From Desulfobacterales bacterium (GTDB lineage: Bacteria > Desulfobacterota > Desulfobacteria > Desulfobacterales > JAFDDL01), in contig JAVEYW010000007.1 of the NCBI GenBank assembly GCA_034003325.1, positions 1-64,000 on the forward strand: a DNA stretch of 64,000 nt. Direction: 5' to 3'. How positions within the stretch are numbered: position 1 is the first letter of the stretch; each line of letters begins with the position of its first letter. The notes under the pieces were generated by a model, which ran no database searches, was not told where the DNA came from, and saw only the letters and a program-made list of their open reading frames with translations. A program made the translations under genes and the position numbers. This document shows, piece by piece, positions 28,433 to 38,550 of the stretch.

Positions 28433-29494
28433 ATGTATCAATTGGAAGATTATCATTATGCGCTTCCCGAATCGCTCATCGCGCAACAACCGGTTTCCCG
28501 CCGGGAACATTCCCGGCTAATGGTCCTTCAACGTCCTTCCGGACAAATAACCCATCATCCGTTCACGGACATTGGCCGGTTTCTATCCCCCGGGGACGCA
28601 CTGGTCATCAATAACACCGCCGTGGTGCCAGCCCGCCTTTCAGGGAATAAAGAAACGGGCGGAAAGGTCGAGCTGCTGATCATTGATTACGCAGACGGAA
28701 TAGAACAACAAATCGCCGCGGGCATGCTTCGATTCAAGTGCTTGATCAGAGCCGCCAAACGCCCGCAACCCGGCGCCATCATCGACCTTGACCCCGCACT
28801 TCGCGCCGAAGTGGTGGACTTTGAGGACGGCATCTTTACCGTTGATTTTTGCTTTGACGGAGATTTTGAAGCCATCCTTTACCGAATCGGAAAAGTTCCG
28901 TTGCCCCCTTACATCAAGCGCGCAGGCAACACCTTGAATACCCAAGATGTCATATCCTATCAGACCGTGTATGCCGCCGAAAAGGGGGCGGCGGCGGCCC
29001 CCACCGCCGGGCTTCATTTTTCAACCCAATTGCTGCGGACGATTAAAGAAAACGACGTTCATGTGGTGCCCATCACCCTTCATGTGGGGTACGGCACCTT
29101 TGTGCCCGTAAGGGTCTCGGATATCCGCGAACACCGAATGCATTCTGAAGCATTCGTTATTTCAGAAGACAGCGCCGATATCATCAATCGCGTCAAGGCC
29201 TCGGGAAATCGGGTGGTGGGCGTGGGCACCACCTCGGTTAGAACCCTTGAATACGCAGCGGACCGTAACGGCGTGGTGCATCCGGGCAGCGGACGAAGTG
29301 ATCTTTTTATCTATCCCGGGTATCGCTTTAAAATCGTAGATGCCATGATTACCAACTTTCATCTGCCGGAGTCGACCTTGCTGATGCTGGTCGCAGCCTT
29401 TGCCGGGAGAGAAAAGGCCCTGGCCGCTTACGCCGAAGCAGTGGAAAAAAAATACCGGTTTTTCAGTTATGGCGATGCGATGTATATTGAGTGA
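28433..29494 (+). CDS. queA: S-adenosylmethionine:tRNA ribosyltransferase-isomerase
   Basis: 353 residues. Transfers the ribosyl part of SAM to 7-aminomethyl-7-deazaguanine in tRNA during queuosine synthesis. Hallmarks: YALPESLIAQQPVSRREHSRLMVL, GDALVINNTAVVPARL, EKGAAAAPTAGLHFS, HVGYGTFVPVR, GTTSVRTLEYAA and TNFHLPESTLLMLVAAFAG. Followed by tgt, the preceding step of the pathway. Confidence 0.96.
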   Translation: MYQLEDYHYALPESLIAQQPVSRREHSRLMVLQRPSGQITHHPFTDIGRFLSPGDALVINNTAVVPARLSGNKETGGKVELLIIDYADGIEQQIAAGMLRFKCLIRAAKRPQPGAIIDLDPALRAEVVDFEDGIFTVDFCFDGDFEAILYRIGKVPLPPYIKRAGNTLNTQDVISYQTVYAAEKGAAAAPTAGLHFSTQLLRTIKENDVHVVPITLHVGYGTFVPVRVSDIREHRMHSEAFVISEDSADIINRVKASGNRVVGVGTTSVRTLEYAADRNGVVHPGSGRSDLFIYPGYRFKIVDAMITNFHLPESTLLMLVAAFAGREKALAAYAEAVEKKYRFFSYGDAMYIE

Positions 29495-29585
29495 GCAGGG
29501 AGTGATATAGATGGGGTTTATCGTTACGCTCTGAGCGGCTTCGCGTGAAAAATCCGTTTTTACAAACCCGTTATCCATTGAATGA

Positions 29586-30734
<1,149 letters not shown>

Positions 30735-30795
30735 ATCACCGCTTGAACAGTAGGGGTGACCTTCACCGGCCATCAGAAAAAAGGAGGAAATCGTT

Positions 30796-31017
30796 ATGAA
30801 AGAAAAGGTAGAAGCCGTCATCACAAAAATCAGGCCGATGCTTCAGGCGGACGGTGGGGATGTCGAGTTGGTGGAAGTGGCCGGCAGCATCGTTAAGGTG
30901 CGTCTTACCGGCGCATGCCATGGCTGCCCCATGTCTCAACTGACGCTGAAAAACGGCATCGAGCGGCTGATGATGCAAGAAATTCCGGAGGTCACCGCCG
31001 TGGAGGCCGTATCTTAA
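30796..31017 (+). CDS. NifU-like C-terminal domain protein (Fe-S scaffold)
   Basis: 73 residues comprising only the Nfu domain, with the cluster-binding pair at Cys41 and Cys44 (GACHGCPMSQLTLKNGIE) and LQADGGDVELV before it. Probably delivers [4Fe-4S] clusters to apoproteins. AAAAAGGAGG lies upstream of the ATG. Followed by a stable hairpin. Confidence 0.92.
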   Translation: MKEKVEAVITKIRPMLQADGGDVELVEVAGSIVKVRLTGACHGCPMSQLTLKNGIERLMMQEIPEVTAVEAVS

Positions 31018-31051
31018 TGGCGACCATCTCCATCTGCTAATTCTTAAAATT

Positions 31052-31089
31052 CCGGCCCATTCGAATCAGGTATTGATTGAATGGGCCGG
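31052..31089 (+). terminator. Terminator-like hairpin after the Nfu gene
   Basis: CCGGCCCATTC and GAATGGGCCGG form a perfect 11-bp stem around a 16-nt loop. The following bases are TTGCGTTTT, only partly T-rich. Confidence 0.6.
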
Positions 31090-31196
31090 TTGCGTTTTGA
31101 AAAGCAAGTTATGAATAATTACTTGAATCCGTCGCATTTTCAGCATACATCCGGTGTGACGATCACCAACCTTTTTTTCTAAAAAGGATCAACGCC

Positions 31197-31970
31197 TTGA
31201 CTGTTTTTCATTCGGACGGCGTCGACATCAATTACCACGCAGCGGGAACTGGCAAACCCGTGGTATTGGTTCACGGCTTTGCCAGCAGTCATCGAATCAA
31301 CTGGATAAATACCGGTTGGATCGATCAGTTGACCCGGAACGGCCGGCAAGTCATCGCGCCGGATTTAAGAGGTCATGGCGACAGCACGAAATTTTATTCC
31401 CCGGCCGACTACCCTTGCCGCCTGATGGGGCAAGATATCATCGGGTTGATGGATCGGCTCGAAATTGAATCGGCTGATATGATCGGCTACTCTATGGGCG
31501 CATGGATATCGTCTTATCTTATGGTGCGTTTTCCCGAACGCTTCAACGCCGTGGTGCTGGGGGGGATCGGCGCCGTCATCATGGAATTTCATCAACGCGG
31601 AGAGCAAATCGCCCGGGCGCTTAGCACGCCTTACCCGGAGCAGATAACCCAACCCTTTCTTCGCGCCCTGAGAGAATTTTCCGAGCTGGCCGGCAACGAT
31701 CTTAGAGCGCTGACCGCCTGCGCCAGAGGGGTATACAGTGACGGACCGCCGAACTTTCAGTCGGCCGAAAAACCGGTATTGGTCATAACCGGTGAAAAGG
31801 ATGATGTAGCCGGCCCACCGGAGAAATTAGCGGCCTTGATTCCCAATGCCCAAACCGTCATCGTGCCGGCTTGCGACCATTTAACAGCCCTGACACGGCG
31901 CGAATATCAATTGGAAGTTTTTAAGTTCCTGGACCGGCACCCACACAAGAAAGCATCCCTCACCCAATGA
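31197..31970 (+). CDS. Alpha/beta hydrolase
   Basis: 257 residues from a TTG start with AAGGAT upstream. Canonical fold: oxyanion region LVHGFASSHRINW, nucleophile elbow GYSMGAW near 99, acid in VITGEKDD, and catalytic His in VPACDHLTAL. Substrate unknown. The stop overlaps the ABC ATPase start (ATGA), so the hydrolase belongs to the import operon and may process the imported ligand. Confidence 0.88.
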   Translation: MTVFHSDGVDINYHAAGTGKPVVLVHGFASSHRINWINTGWIDQLTRNGRQVIAPDLRGHGDSTKFYSPADYPCRLMGQDIIGLMDRLEIESADMIGYSMGAWISSYLMVRFPERFNAVVLGGIGAVIMEFHQRGEQIARALSTPYPEQITQPFLRALREFSELAGNDLRALTACARGVYSDGPPNFQSAEKPVLVITGEKDDVAGPPEKLAALIPNAQTVIVPACDHLTALTRREYQLEVFKFLDRHPHKKASLTQ

Positions 31971-32659
31971 TTCTGGAATGCCGCGACATATGCTATCAAT
32001 ATCCCAATGCCGAAGCCCCGGTATTTGACCGGTTGTCCTTTCGCATCGAAGCCCCCGGTTTTCATGCGCTTTTCGGGTCATCTGGAGTCGGGAAAACCTC
32101 TCTGGCAAAAATTATTACGCAGCGCATCTCCGGATTTTCGGGCGAGGTGACGACGCCCATTGAAAACGGGTTGCTCTATACCTATAATCTGGAACGGCTG
32201 CCGGATTGGTCTCAGGTCGGCAAACATCTGGAAAAAATCACGCCGCCCCATGAAAAGTCCCGGTTGGAAGCGCTCGTGGCGCTGTTCGGTTTGCAAGGCC
32301 ATCTGACATCCCGGTTTTCACGCCTATCTCTCGGGCAGCAAAACCGCGTGAACCTGATTCGGTATCTGTTGCAGGATTTTGAGCTGATGATTCTGGATGA
32401 AAGTCTTGCCAATGTGGATGAAAAAACCCGTGAGCGAATCATTTTTACGATCAAAGCGCAGTTCCCGAACAAGTGCTTTCTTTATATTTCCCACAATCTG
32501 GCTGAAATTGCCGAATTCTGCGATCACATCTTTGTCTTGCGATCAAGAGAGAAATCCCCTCAAATGCTGCTTATCAACGGACAAAACCGGATCGCCAACA
32601 GCCCGCCGAATCACAAAAAGCTCTCAGGTACGATGTTGGAGATCATGAATGCTGTTTAA
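31967..32659 (+). CDS. ABC transporter ATP-binding protein (NitT/TauT type)
   Basis: 230 residues. Walker A GSSGVGKTS near 37, signature LSLGQQNRVN near 120, Walker B LMILDESLA near 140, and switch His in LYISHNLAEI. It is short for the type and its signature Gly-Gln-Gln replaces the usual GGQ. Drives the permease encoded next (overlap of 11 nt). Confidence 0.9.
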   Translation: MILECRDICYQYPNAEAPVFDRLSFRIEAPGFHALFGSSGVGKTSLAKIITQRISGFSGEVTTPIENGLLYTYNLERLPDWSQVGKHLEKITPPHEKSRLEALVALFGLQGHLTSRFSRLSLGQQNRVNLIRYLLQDFELMILDESLANVDEKTRERIIFTIKAQFPNKCFLYISHNLAEIAEFCDHIFVLRSREKSPQMLLINGQNRIANSPPNHKKLSGTMLEIMNAV

Positions 32660-33401
32660 GCGCATCTTTCAATTTCTCATCATTTATTGCCTCGGGCTTT
32701 TGCTGCTCTTGCTGCTTAAATACGCCGCCGGGCTTTCCGATTACGTGATTCCGGCGCCGATGGAATTATGGAAAACAATTATCACCCTTTTCCGCCAATA
32801 CTGCGCCGATGTTTTCGACACCCTTTCCGTGGCCGTGATCGGTCAGGTGCTCTCGTTGTGTCTGGCGCTGGGAATCGGCGTGGCGGGCCGCCGCGCAACG
32901 TGGTTCGGCTCCTTCGTCAAAACCGCGGCCTATAACGTGCAGGCATACCCCATCGTAGCCCTGGCGCCCATCATTTTTATTTTGATAGGAGACGGATTCA
33001 TCTCACGGCTGTTAATCGCGGCCATGATTTGTTATTTCCCGCTGCTGCTCTCGATTATCGGCATCATGAGTGAACCGGTGACCGATGTGGAGCATTTTTA
33101 TATCATGACCGGCCGCATGCGCTGGCAACTGGAAATAAAAATCCGAGCCTTTGAAAATCTTCAAAAATTAACCACCGTCATCTCGGGCAGCGCCACCCTG
33201 GCCATGGCCGGCACGATTGTGGCGGAATTCATCGCCGCCAACGCCGGTATCGGTTACAGCATTCGCATCGCGCTCTACCAGAGCGATCTGGCCAAAATTC
33301 TGATCGCCCTTTTCTTTATCGGCATCTCACTTTCCATTTATCAGGGGATACTCGAATGGATCGGAACATGGTTCAAAAAATCGTGGGCAAACCGGCTTTA
33401 A
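32649..33401 (+). CDS. ABC transporter permease (NitT/TauT type)
   Basis: 250 residues with about six membrane helices. The EAA-like loop region follows the pattern of these permeases: FYIMTGRMRWQLEIKIRAFENLQKL. The C-terminus overlaps the start of the substrate-binding protein by 46 nt. Moves the ligand across the inner membrane. Confidence 0.88.
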   Translation: MLFKRIFQFLIIYCLGLLLLLLLKYAAGLSDYVIPAPMELWKTIITLFRQYCADVFDTLSVAVIGQVLSLCLALGIGVAGRRATWFGSFVKTAAYNVQAYPIVALAPIIFILIGDGFISRLLIAAMICYFPLLLSIIGIMSEPVTDVEHFYIMTGRMRWQLEIKIRAFENLQKLTTVISGSATLAMAGTIVAEFIAANAGIGYSIRIALYQSDLAKILIALFFIGISLSIYQGILEWIGTWFKKSWANRL

Positions 33402-34420
33402 CCCATTCTGGAAAAACCGTAGCCGTCATCCTCATGTTAAGCGTTTTCGCTGCTTTTTTGGGTAACGTGGCTGCGGCAGAACCGCCTCCGAAAGAAATTG
33501 TCTATCGCTTAAAATGGCTGAAAAACATCAGTGCCGTCGGCGACTTGTACGCAAAAGACCTCGGATTCTTTGATGCGGCGGGCCTTCAGGTCACCCTCAA
33601 CGCCGGGGGCCCCGAACGCGATGCCATCAAGGAGTTGGAGCTGGGCTATGCCCAGTTCGGCGTTGCCTCCGGTGATCAGGTCGTTCGGGCACTGGCCAAG
33701 GGATCACCCGTCGTGGTGATCGCGCAAATTTTTCAGATCAATCCGCTTCAATGGATCTACCATGAGGATGAACCGGTCATTGAAAAGTTGCACGCGCTAA
33801 AAGGCAAAACGATCGGCGTCACCTTCGGCGGAAACGATGAAGCCATCATGCGAACCCTGCTCGCCGAAGCGGGGCTGACGGAAAAAGATGTCCGGTTTTT
33901 CAGTGTCCGCTATGATTACACCCCGTTTTATCGCCGCCGCGTCACCTTCTGGCCCGTCTATCAAAACTCCCAGGCGATCATTCTCGGTGAAAAACTCAGT
34001 GCCTCCGGAAAGGGGGTGCGGTTTCTTGACCCGGCCCGCTTCGGCGTTCGGTTCACCGCCAATTCAGTCATCACGTCCCGCCAAATGCTCTTGGCGCATT
34101 CAGACACCGTCAAGCGCTTTATAACAGCCCTCATGACGGGCTGGGCAGAGGCCCTTAAACCGGCAAACTCAGCCAAGGCGCTAAAACGCGTTCACCCCTT
34201 CGATCGCGATACCCCCGAACCTGTTTTGGAAAAGCAGCTTGCCGTCACACGCGCGCTGGTTCAACCCGACCCGCGCCTTCCAATCGGCGCCATTGATGTG
34301 GCGGCCTGGCGCCAGACAGCGCAAATCATGCATGCGCAAGGACTGATTAAACACCCCGTGGACATTCAGTCGGCGCTTTACCCCTTTGGCACGCCCTTTA
34401 ACGGCAAGGAAAAAAACTGA
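33356..34420 (+). CDS. ABC transporter substrate-binding protein, NMT1/THI5-like
   Basis: 354 residues with a signal peptide (GKTVAVILMLSVFAAFLGNVAAAE). The mature part is NMT1-like: LKWLKNISAVGDLYAKDLGFFDAAGLQVTL, GVASGDQVVRALAKG, KGKTIGVTFGGNDEA. Such proteins bind thiamine precursors, riboflavin or sulfonates. The ligand cannot be told from sequence alone. The gene starts inside the permease gene, in another frame, with GGGGATA upstream. Confidence 0.87.
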   Translation: MDRNMVQKIVGKPALTHSGKTVAVILMLSVFAAFLGNVAAAEPPPKEIVYRLKWLKNISAVGDLYAKDLGFFDAAGLQVTLNAGGPERDAIKELELGYAQFGVASGDQVVRALAKGSPVVVIAQIFQINPLQWIYHEDEPVIEKLHALKGKTIGVTFGGNDEAIMRTLLAEAGLTEKDVRFFSVRYDYTPFYRRRVTFWPVYQNSQAIILGEKLSASGKGVRFLDPARFGVRFTANSVITSRQMLLAHSDTVKRFITALMTGWAEALKPANSAKALKRVHPFDRDTPEPVLEKQLAVTRALVQPDPRLPIGAIDVAAWRQTAQIMHAQGLIKHPVDIQSALYPFGTPFNGKEKN

Positions 34421-34526
34421 CCAAGAATATTTGAAAGTTTGAATTGATATATTTCGCTTGTTTTATAAAAAGACGGAACGCCTTCATTCATCATTCAATC
34501 GGCAGGATCATAACGGGGCGTGTCGG

Positions 34527-35576
34527 TTAATTTCTTATTTCCGTCAGGTTCAATTCGTCTTCCGAAGTCACCCGGTTGCGGCCGTTTTGTTTGGAGTGGT
34601 AGAGGGCCTGATCGGCCCGATGAATCAGGCTTTCCATGGATTCATCATATCGGTACTTGGCAACACCAAAAGACAGGGAAATTTTCCCGAGCGTTTTTCC
34701 GGTCCCCTTTCGCCGCCATTTCATGGTTTCCAGAAATGTCTTCAGATTCCCGGACAAGCTGAGCGCGCCGGAAATCGGCGTGTCGGGCAACACCATCAAA
34801 AACTCTTCTCCCCCATAGCGAACCACCAAATCCCTGCCCTTGACAAAATCCGTCAGGGTCGCGGCAAACATCTTGATGACATTATCTCCCACCAGGTGGC
34901 CGTAAGTGTCGTTGATTTGCTTAAAATTATCAATATCAGCCATGATAACACAAAGACTCTTGCCTTCCTTTTTAGAGATTTGCATTTCCCGCTTCAAAAG
35001 TTTCTCAAGCCCCCACCGATTCACCAGACCCGTCAGGGCATCGGTCACAGCCTGTTCTTTTAAGCGCACCATTTGCCCCCGCAAGGCATCGACTTCGCTG
35101 GTTGCCTTTGCCAGCCGGGTTTCAAGATGGTCGCTGGAAGCCAGAATCTGCCGGGTTGCCATAATCAGAAAATCGACAATGCTTCGCACCGCATCCAGGT
35201 CGTTTTCATTTTCCAGGCGGCCGGCCAGTGTCTTGAGCTTTCCGCCCTGCTGTGACATATTGCCGCCCGCTTCTTTGACATGGTTGGCCACTTCATCAAT
35301 GACTCTTTGAAACTCCTGAAGTATTTTTCGATTCGCCAGCCTATCCCCATCGGCAATGAACTGCCGATAAAGCTCCTGATGTAACTGCTCGGAAAGCGGT
35401 TTACCCTGCTGCAAATGGTTGTCCATCGCCTTTTTCAGGAGCGATTTTGTCCCTGAAAAATACTCATACCAAAGGGTATAATTGATCGGCGTCGGCGCAA
35501 CACCCTGCTGCGCCACCGCCCCTAACGCCAGCCGCAATATCTCGCTCGCCTGTTCTTTCGTTTCGGTGTAGTACAT
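34527..35576 (-). CDS. Cytoplasmic GGDEF diguanylate cyclase
   Basis: 349 residues, no membrane helices. The N-terminal 170 residues are helical and coiled; the C-terminal GGDEF domain has the active motif RYGGEEFLMVLP near 255 and the Mg2+ Asp in VIMADIDNFKQINDTYGH. The inhibitory RxxD site reads KGRD, so product inhibition may be lost. Makes c-di-GMP. It follows a response-regulator gene by 13 nt and is probably controlled with it. Confidence 0.9.
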   Translation of the reverse strand: MYYTETKEQASEILRLALGAVAQQGVAPTPINYTLWYEYFSGTKSLLKKAMDNHLQQGKPLSEQLHQELYRQFIADGDRLANRKILQEFQRVIDEVANHVKEAGGNMSQQGGKLKTLAGRLENENDLDAVRSIVDFLIMATRQILASSDHLETRLAKATSEVDALRGQMVRLKEQAVTDALTGLVNRWGLEKLLKREMQISKKEGKSLCVIMADIDNFKQINDTYGHLVGDNVIKMFAATLTDFVKGRDLVVRYGGEEFLMVLPDTPISGALSLSGNLKTFLETMKWRRKGTGKTLGKISLSFGVAKYRYDESMESLIHRADQALYHSKQNGRNRVTSEDELNLTEIRN

Positions 35577-35589
35577 CCCTCAAACCCCA

Positions 35590-36162
35590 TCAGATATCCG
35601 CTTTGTCAAGCTCGTTGCGCACCTTTTTCAAAAGCTCCCCGGTTAAAAACGGTTTTTGCAGAAACGCCACGTTTGATTCCATCACCGCTTGAACATCCGA
35701 ATGGACAAGAATCTCATCCGTATAGCCGGACATAAACAGTACCTTTACCTTTGGATACATCGCTTTGACCGTTTGGACAAGTTCACTGCCGCCAACTCCG
35801 GGCATTACGACATCAACAACAATCAGATCCACCGGCGTCTCGGCGTTTTCAAGCACCTGCAGGGCTTCATCCGAACCTTCCGCTTCGAGCACCGTATACC
35901 CGTGATGGCTTAACGCGTTGGTAATATAAAGCCGGAAAATTTCATTATCATCCACCACCAAAACCGTGGCATCGGGTCTTTTATCCGAAGGGGTTTCCAA
36001 GGCGTCGTTATCTTGTTGATCATCCGCAAATTCCCTCAGAAGCCGTAACTTTGCCTCAAGGGCGTTGTACTTCTTTTCAACGGCTTCCAGCGCCCGAACT
36101 TGTTGCCGAAGCGTTTCCAATTCACCGATGAGTTGTACCTTGGTTTTATCCTGATCTTTCAT
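35590..36162 (-). CDS. Response regulator with N-terminal coiled coil
   Basis: 190 residues. Residues 1-50 form a coiled coil (LIGELETLRQQVRALEAVEKKYNALEAKL-like heptads); from 68 a receiver domain runs VLVVDDNEIF, LIVVDVVMPG (phospho-acceptor Asp), LFMSGYTDE and FLQKPF (conserved Lys). It has no output domain, so it acts by protein contact. First gene of a two-gene operon with the GGDEF enzyme. Confidence 0.9.
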   Translation of the reverse strand: MKDQDKTKVQLIGELETLRQQVRALEAVEKKYNALEAKLRLLREFADDQQDNDALETPSDKRPDATVLVVDDNEIFRLYITNALSHHGYTVLEAEGSDEALQVLENAETPVDLIVVDVVMPGVGGSELVQTVKAMYPKVKVLFMSGYTDEILVHSDVQAVMESNVAFLQKPFLTGELLKKVRNELDKADI

Positions 36163-36624
36163 TCACCCTCCATGGCGCACAGTGATGCTCTCGGAAAGTT
36201 GGCCAATTCGTATCTATTCGAATAAGGCATTTCAGTTTGTACCAGCGCAACCCGCATCCATCCGCAAAACCAAATTGAGCTTGAAACCGCAGTCAAGTAT
36301 GATACATCAGGGGCTACAAAATCGCTGTCCCTCCGTATTGGCCCAAGAGATGCCAATTTCGAAGAGGCGACAGATAACATTCGGTTATATATGCATGCTT
36401 TTAAAAGAAAATGCAATTTTATTCTCTACGCAACGCAATGGGCCGGGGTTTCTGTTTCATGATAGGAAGTGGTCGCGTGTGCCCCTTAGCCGCTTCAAAT
36501 CGACTCGGTTTCTAACCAACCGTTTTCATATTCATTATTGACAAATAACACATACCCATCTACTTATCCATTCGATAATGAAACAATACATCGCTCAATG
36601 CATAAAAAAAGGAGGCTTTCCGGC
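36163..36624. other. Intergenic region before ihfA
   Basis: 462 bases between divergent genes, without a supported gene. Overlapping open frames on both strands have no domain-like content. The promoters of the response-regulator operon and of ihfA should be here. GGAGG at 36611-36615 belongs to ihfA. Confidence 0.5.
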
Positions 36625-36912
36625 ATGACACTTACCAAGGCTCAGATCGTCGAGAACATAATGGCAGAAACCAGCTTCACAAAGCACAAGGCCATTGATA
36701 CGGTTGAAAAATTACTGGAAATTATCAAAAGCGCGCTTGCATCCGGTGATAACGTTTTGGTGTCAGGCTTCGGCAAATTCAATGTTAAGTTTAAAAATCA
36801 GAGACGGGGCAGAAACCCGGCCACCGGTGAAGAAATGATGCTGGAGCCGAGAAAAGTCGTAACCTTTTCATGTTCAGGCAAGTTAAGAGAAAAAATTAAT
36901 GGGGATTATTGA
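36625..36912 (+). CDS. ihfA: Integration host factor alpha-type DNA-bending protein
   Basis: 95 residues from the ATG at 36625 (AAAGGAGG at about 10 nt). Matches IHF-alpha in sequence: MTLTKAQIVENIM, SGDNVLVSGFGKFNVK, RRGRNPATGEEMMLEPRKVVTF (DNA-minor-groove arm with Pro) and KLREKING. Nucleoid and site-specific recombination factor; needs an IHF-beta partner encoded elsewhere. Confidence 0.93.
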   Translation: MTLTKAQIVENIMAETSFTKHKAIDTVEKLLEIIKSALASGDNVLVSGFGKFNVKFKNQRRGRNPATGEEMMLEPRKVVTFSCSGKLREKINGDY

Positions 36913-37129
36913 AGAGCGACCTGTAACGACGCATAATCGCGAAGAACACGATAAAAAGATTATCCTGCCGCATATACCCGGCATGTTTGCTGTTAACGGC
37001 TAAATTTCAGAGAGATGGATTTGAAGGAAAAACGCCGTGTTCCTTTGATCGGTTCCCGGTTTCGGGGGCGGGGACATATCACATAAACCGAGCCGCGTTG
37101 TTATGGCGATGGAAAGCCCCCATCAAAGG

Positions 37130-37552
37130 CTATGGTTTTTGTTCCGGTGCGGTTGAGACGGTATACGCCATCTTTTCCGGTATCACGCCCCTTACACCAC
37201 CATGTGGATTCGGTGTGTCTTTATCTCTTCTGGGAATCAGATGAATATGCGCATGAAATATCGTTTGGCCCGCGGATACGCCGGCGTTCATGCCGATATT
37301 AAAACCGGTCACCGTCGGATCATCCCGGGTAATCCTGTTTCGCAAAACGCGTATCAGCTTATCGGCATCCATTCTCTCCTTCGCTGTCATGCTGAAATAG
37401 TCTCGAGTATGCCTTTTGGGCAGGATTAACAGGTGGCTCTCAGTTACCGGGTATTTATCCTTAATGGCGAATACCGAATTATAAACTTCCACCATTCGTG
37501 ATTTTGCATTGCCCCAGCAAAAGGGGCATAACGTCGATTCACTCATACACAT
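37130..37552 (-). CDS. HIT-family hydrolase
   Basis: 140 residues from ATG 37552 (GGGAA upstream); the frame is open to 37702 without support. Histidine triad in GQTIFHAHIHLIPRR near the C-terminus; N-terminal CPFC with later residues suggests a zinc-binding form. HIT proteins hydrolyse nucleotide adducts such as AMP-lysine or Ap4A. Substrate not determined. Confidence 0.9.
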   Translation of the reverse strand: MCMSESTLCPFCWGNAKSRMVEVYNSVFAIKDKYPVTESHLLILPKRHTRDYFSMTAKERMDADKLIRVLRNRITRDDPTVTGFNIGMNAGVSAGQTIFHAHIHLIPRRDKDTPNPHGGVRGVIPEKMAYTVSTAPEQKP

Positions 37553-37836
37553 GCTTTCCCTAAGATATGTTTCATTCTTACCATTTGACCTGATTACGCA
37601 ACCATCACCCGAGAATCGTCCGCCACAGAAATCACTTATCATGGCAGAACCCTTTTGGCGGAATAAGGCTCTCGCGGAAAATCTTGTGACCCGATGTGGC
37701 ATCGAAAAAGCGAGCCGTCCTTCTGCTGAACAAAAGAAACCCCGTCCTGAAGATTCCCGCCGATCCGCTACCCGGCTGGTGCAACATCAAGATCGCAGGC
37801 CCTTTTGAATCCAAAATTTCAAACTACGGCAAACCC

Positions 37837-38028
37837 GGTGTTGACAAATTACGGCTTTATGACTTAAGAAACACAGCGGCGATAAATTCAGCGAGAGCCG
37901 CTAAGAACATGAAAGTTATAGTGCAATATTGGAAACATTTAAACCTGAGACCATCAGCAAGATCCGCTCACCATAACGATGAAGATGTAAAAAAAGGCGC
38001 TGAATCTTTCGTTCACGTCCCAAAGATT
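37837..38028 (+). pseudogene. Decayed C-terminus of a tyrosine recombinase (integrase)
   Basis: In frame from about 37837: DKLRLYDLRNTAAINSARAA resembles the LRLHDLRHTAA block of tyrosine recombinases, followed by a divergent stretch and then SARSAHHNDEDVKKGAESF, which looks like the ERYAHH...KGAE C-terminal region. The catalytic His of DLRHT is Asn here, the GH box is absent and no Tyr is recognisable. The fragment lies 34 nt before tRNA-Arg, a common integration site. Confidence 0.5.
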
Positions 38029-38061
38029 TCACAACGCCAAAAAACAATCGTAACCCCTTGC

Positions 38062-38137
38062 GCCCCCGTAGCTCAGTGGATAGAGCAATGGATTCCTAAT
38101 CCATGTGCCGCAGGTCCGATTCCTGCCGGGGGCACCA
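38062..38137 (+). tRNA. tRNA-Arg(CCU) with genomically encoded CCA
   Basis: 76-nt cloverleaf: acceptor GCCCCCG/CGGGGGC, D arm GCTC/GAGC, anticodon stem ATGGA/TCCAT with loop TTCCTAA giving anticodon CCT, T stem GCAGG/CCTGC, discriminator A, then CCA. The T loop is TCCGATT, so position 55 is C rather than the near-universal T. It could be a true variant or a sign of decay. Confidence 0.93.
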
Positions 38138-38313
38138 TTTAAATCATAAAAAAAGCAGTCGACTTTCATCATCTTGCGGATTTTTTTCCAGCGCTTTTGT
38201 CGGATTCACCCCAGCCGTTGAATGGTCGCCCCGGCAAAAAAGGCAAGGCCCAGACTCACTGAAAAAGACCGAATCATCCGGGCTCATCGCCCGGTGGTGC
38301 CGACATGGCCTTT

Positions 38314-38550
38314 CTAAGTAACCTGCCGCACTTGGATGGCACCCAGTGGGCAAGCCTCGATACAGTCCCAGCATCCCATGCATATGTCCTGGAAAATGAT
38401 GGGTGGTTGAAAAACGCCGTCGATCTGTTTGATCACTTTATGGGTGCAAGCAGGGACAGCAGCGCAGCACCCTTTTTCAGGGTCGCATTTTTTCGGATTG
38501 CACTTTTTATAATCCACTGTCGCAAATGACTTTTTTGATTGTAGACCCAT
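38314..38550 (-). CDS. Small [4Fe-4S] ferredoxin-like protein
   Basis: 78 residues. Cysteines in KKCNPKKCDPEKGCCAAVPAC and then CMGCWDCIEACPLGAIQV, a ferredoxin cluster motif with an extra N-terminal cysteine set. The C-terminal cluster is conventional; the N-terminal part resembles the small ferredoxins found as electron partners in Desulfobacterota. Neighbours give no partner. Confidence 0.75.
   Translation of the reverse strand: MGLQSKKSFATVDYKKCNPKKCDPEKGCCAAVPACTHKVIKQIDGVFQPPIIFQDICMGCWDCIEACPLGAIQVRQVT

Noticed and set aside
36182..36541. 119-codon frame in front of ihfA
   Set aside because: No ribosome-binding site, no composition or motif of a real protein; better read as intergenic DNA.
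38144..38383. 79-codon minus-strand frame after tRNA-Arg
   Set aside because: Overlaps the ferredoxin gene in another frame; no start context and no domain.
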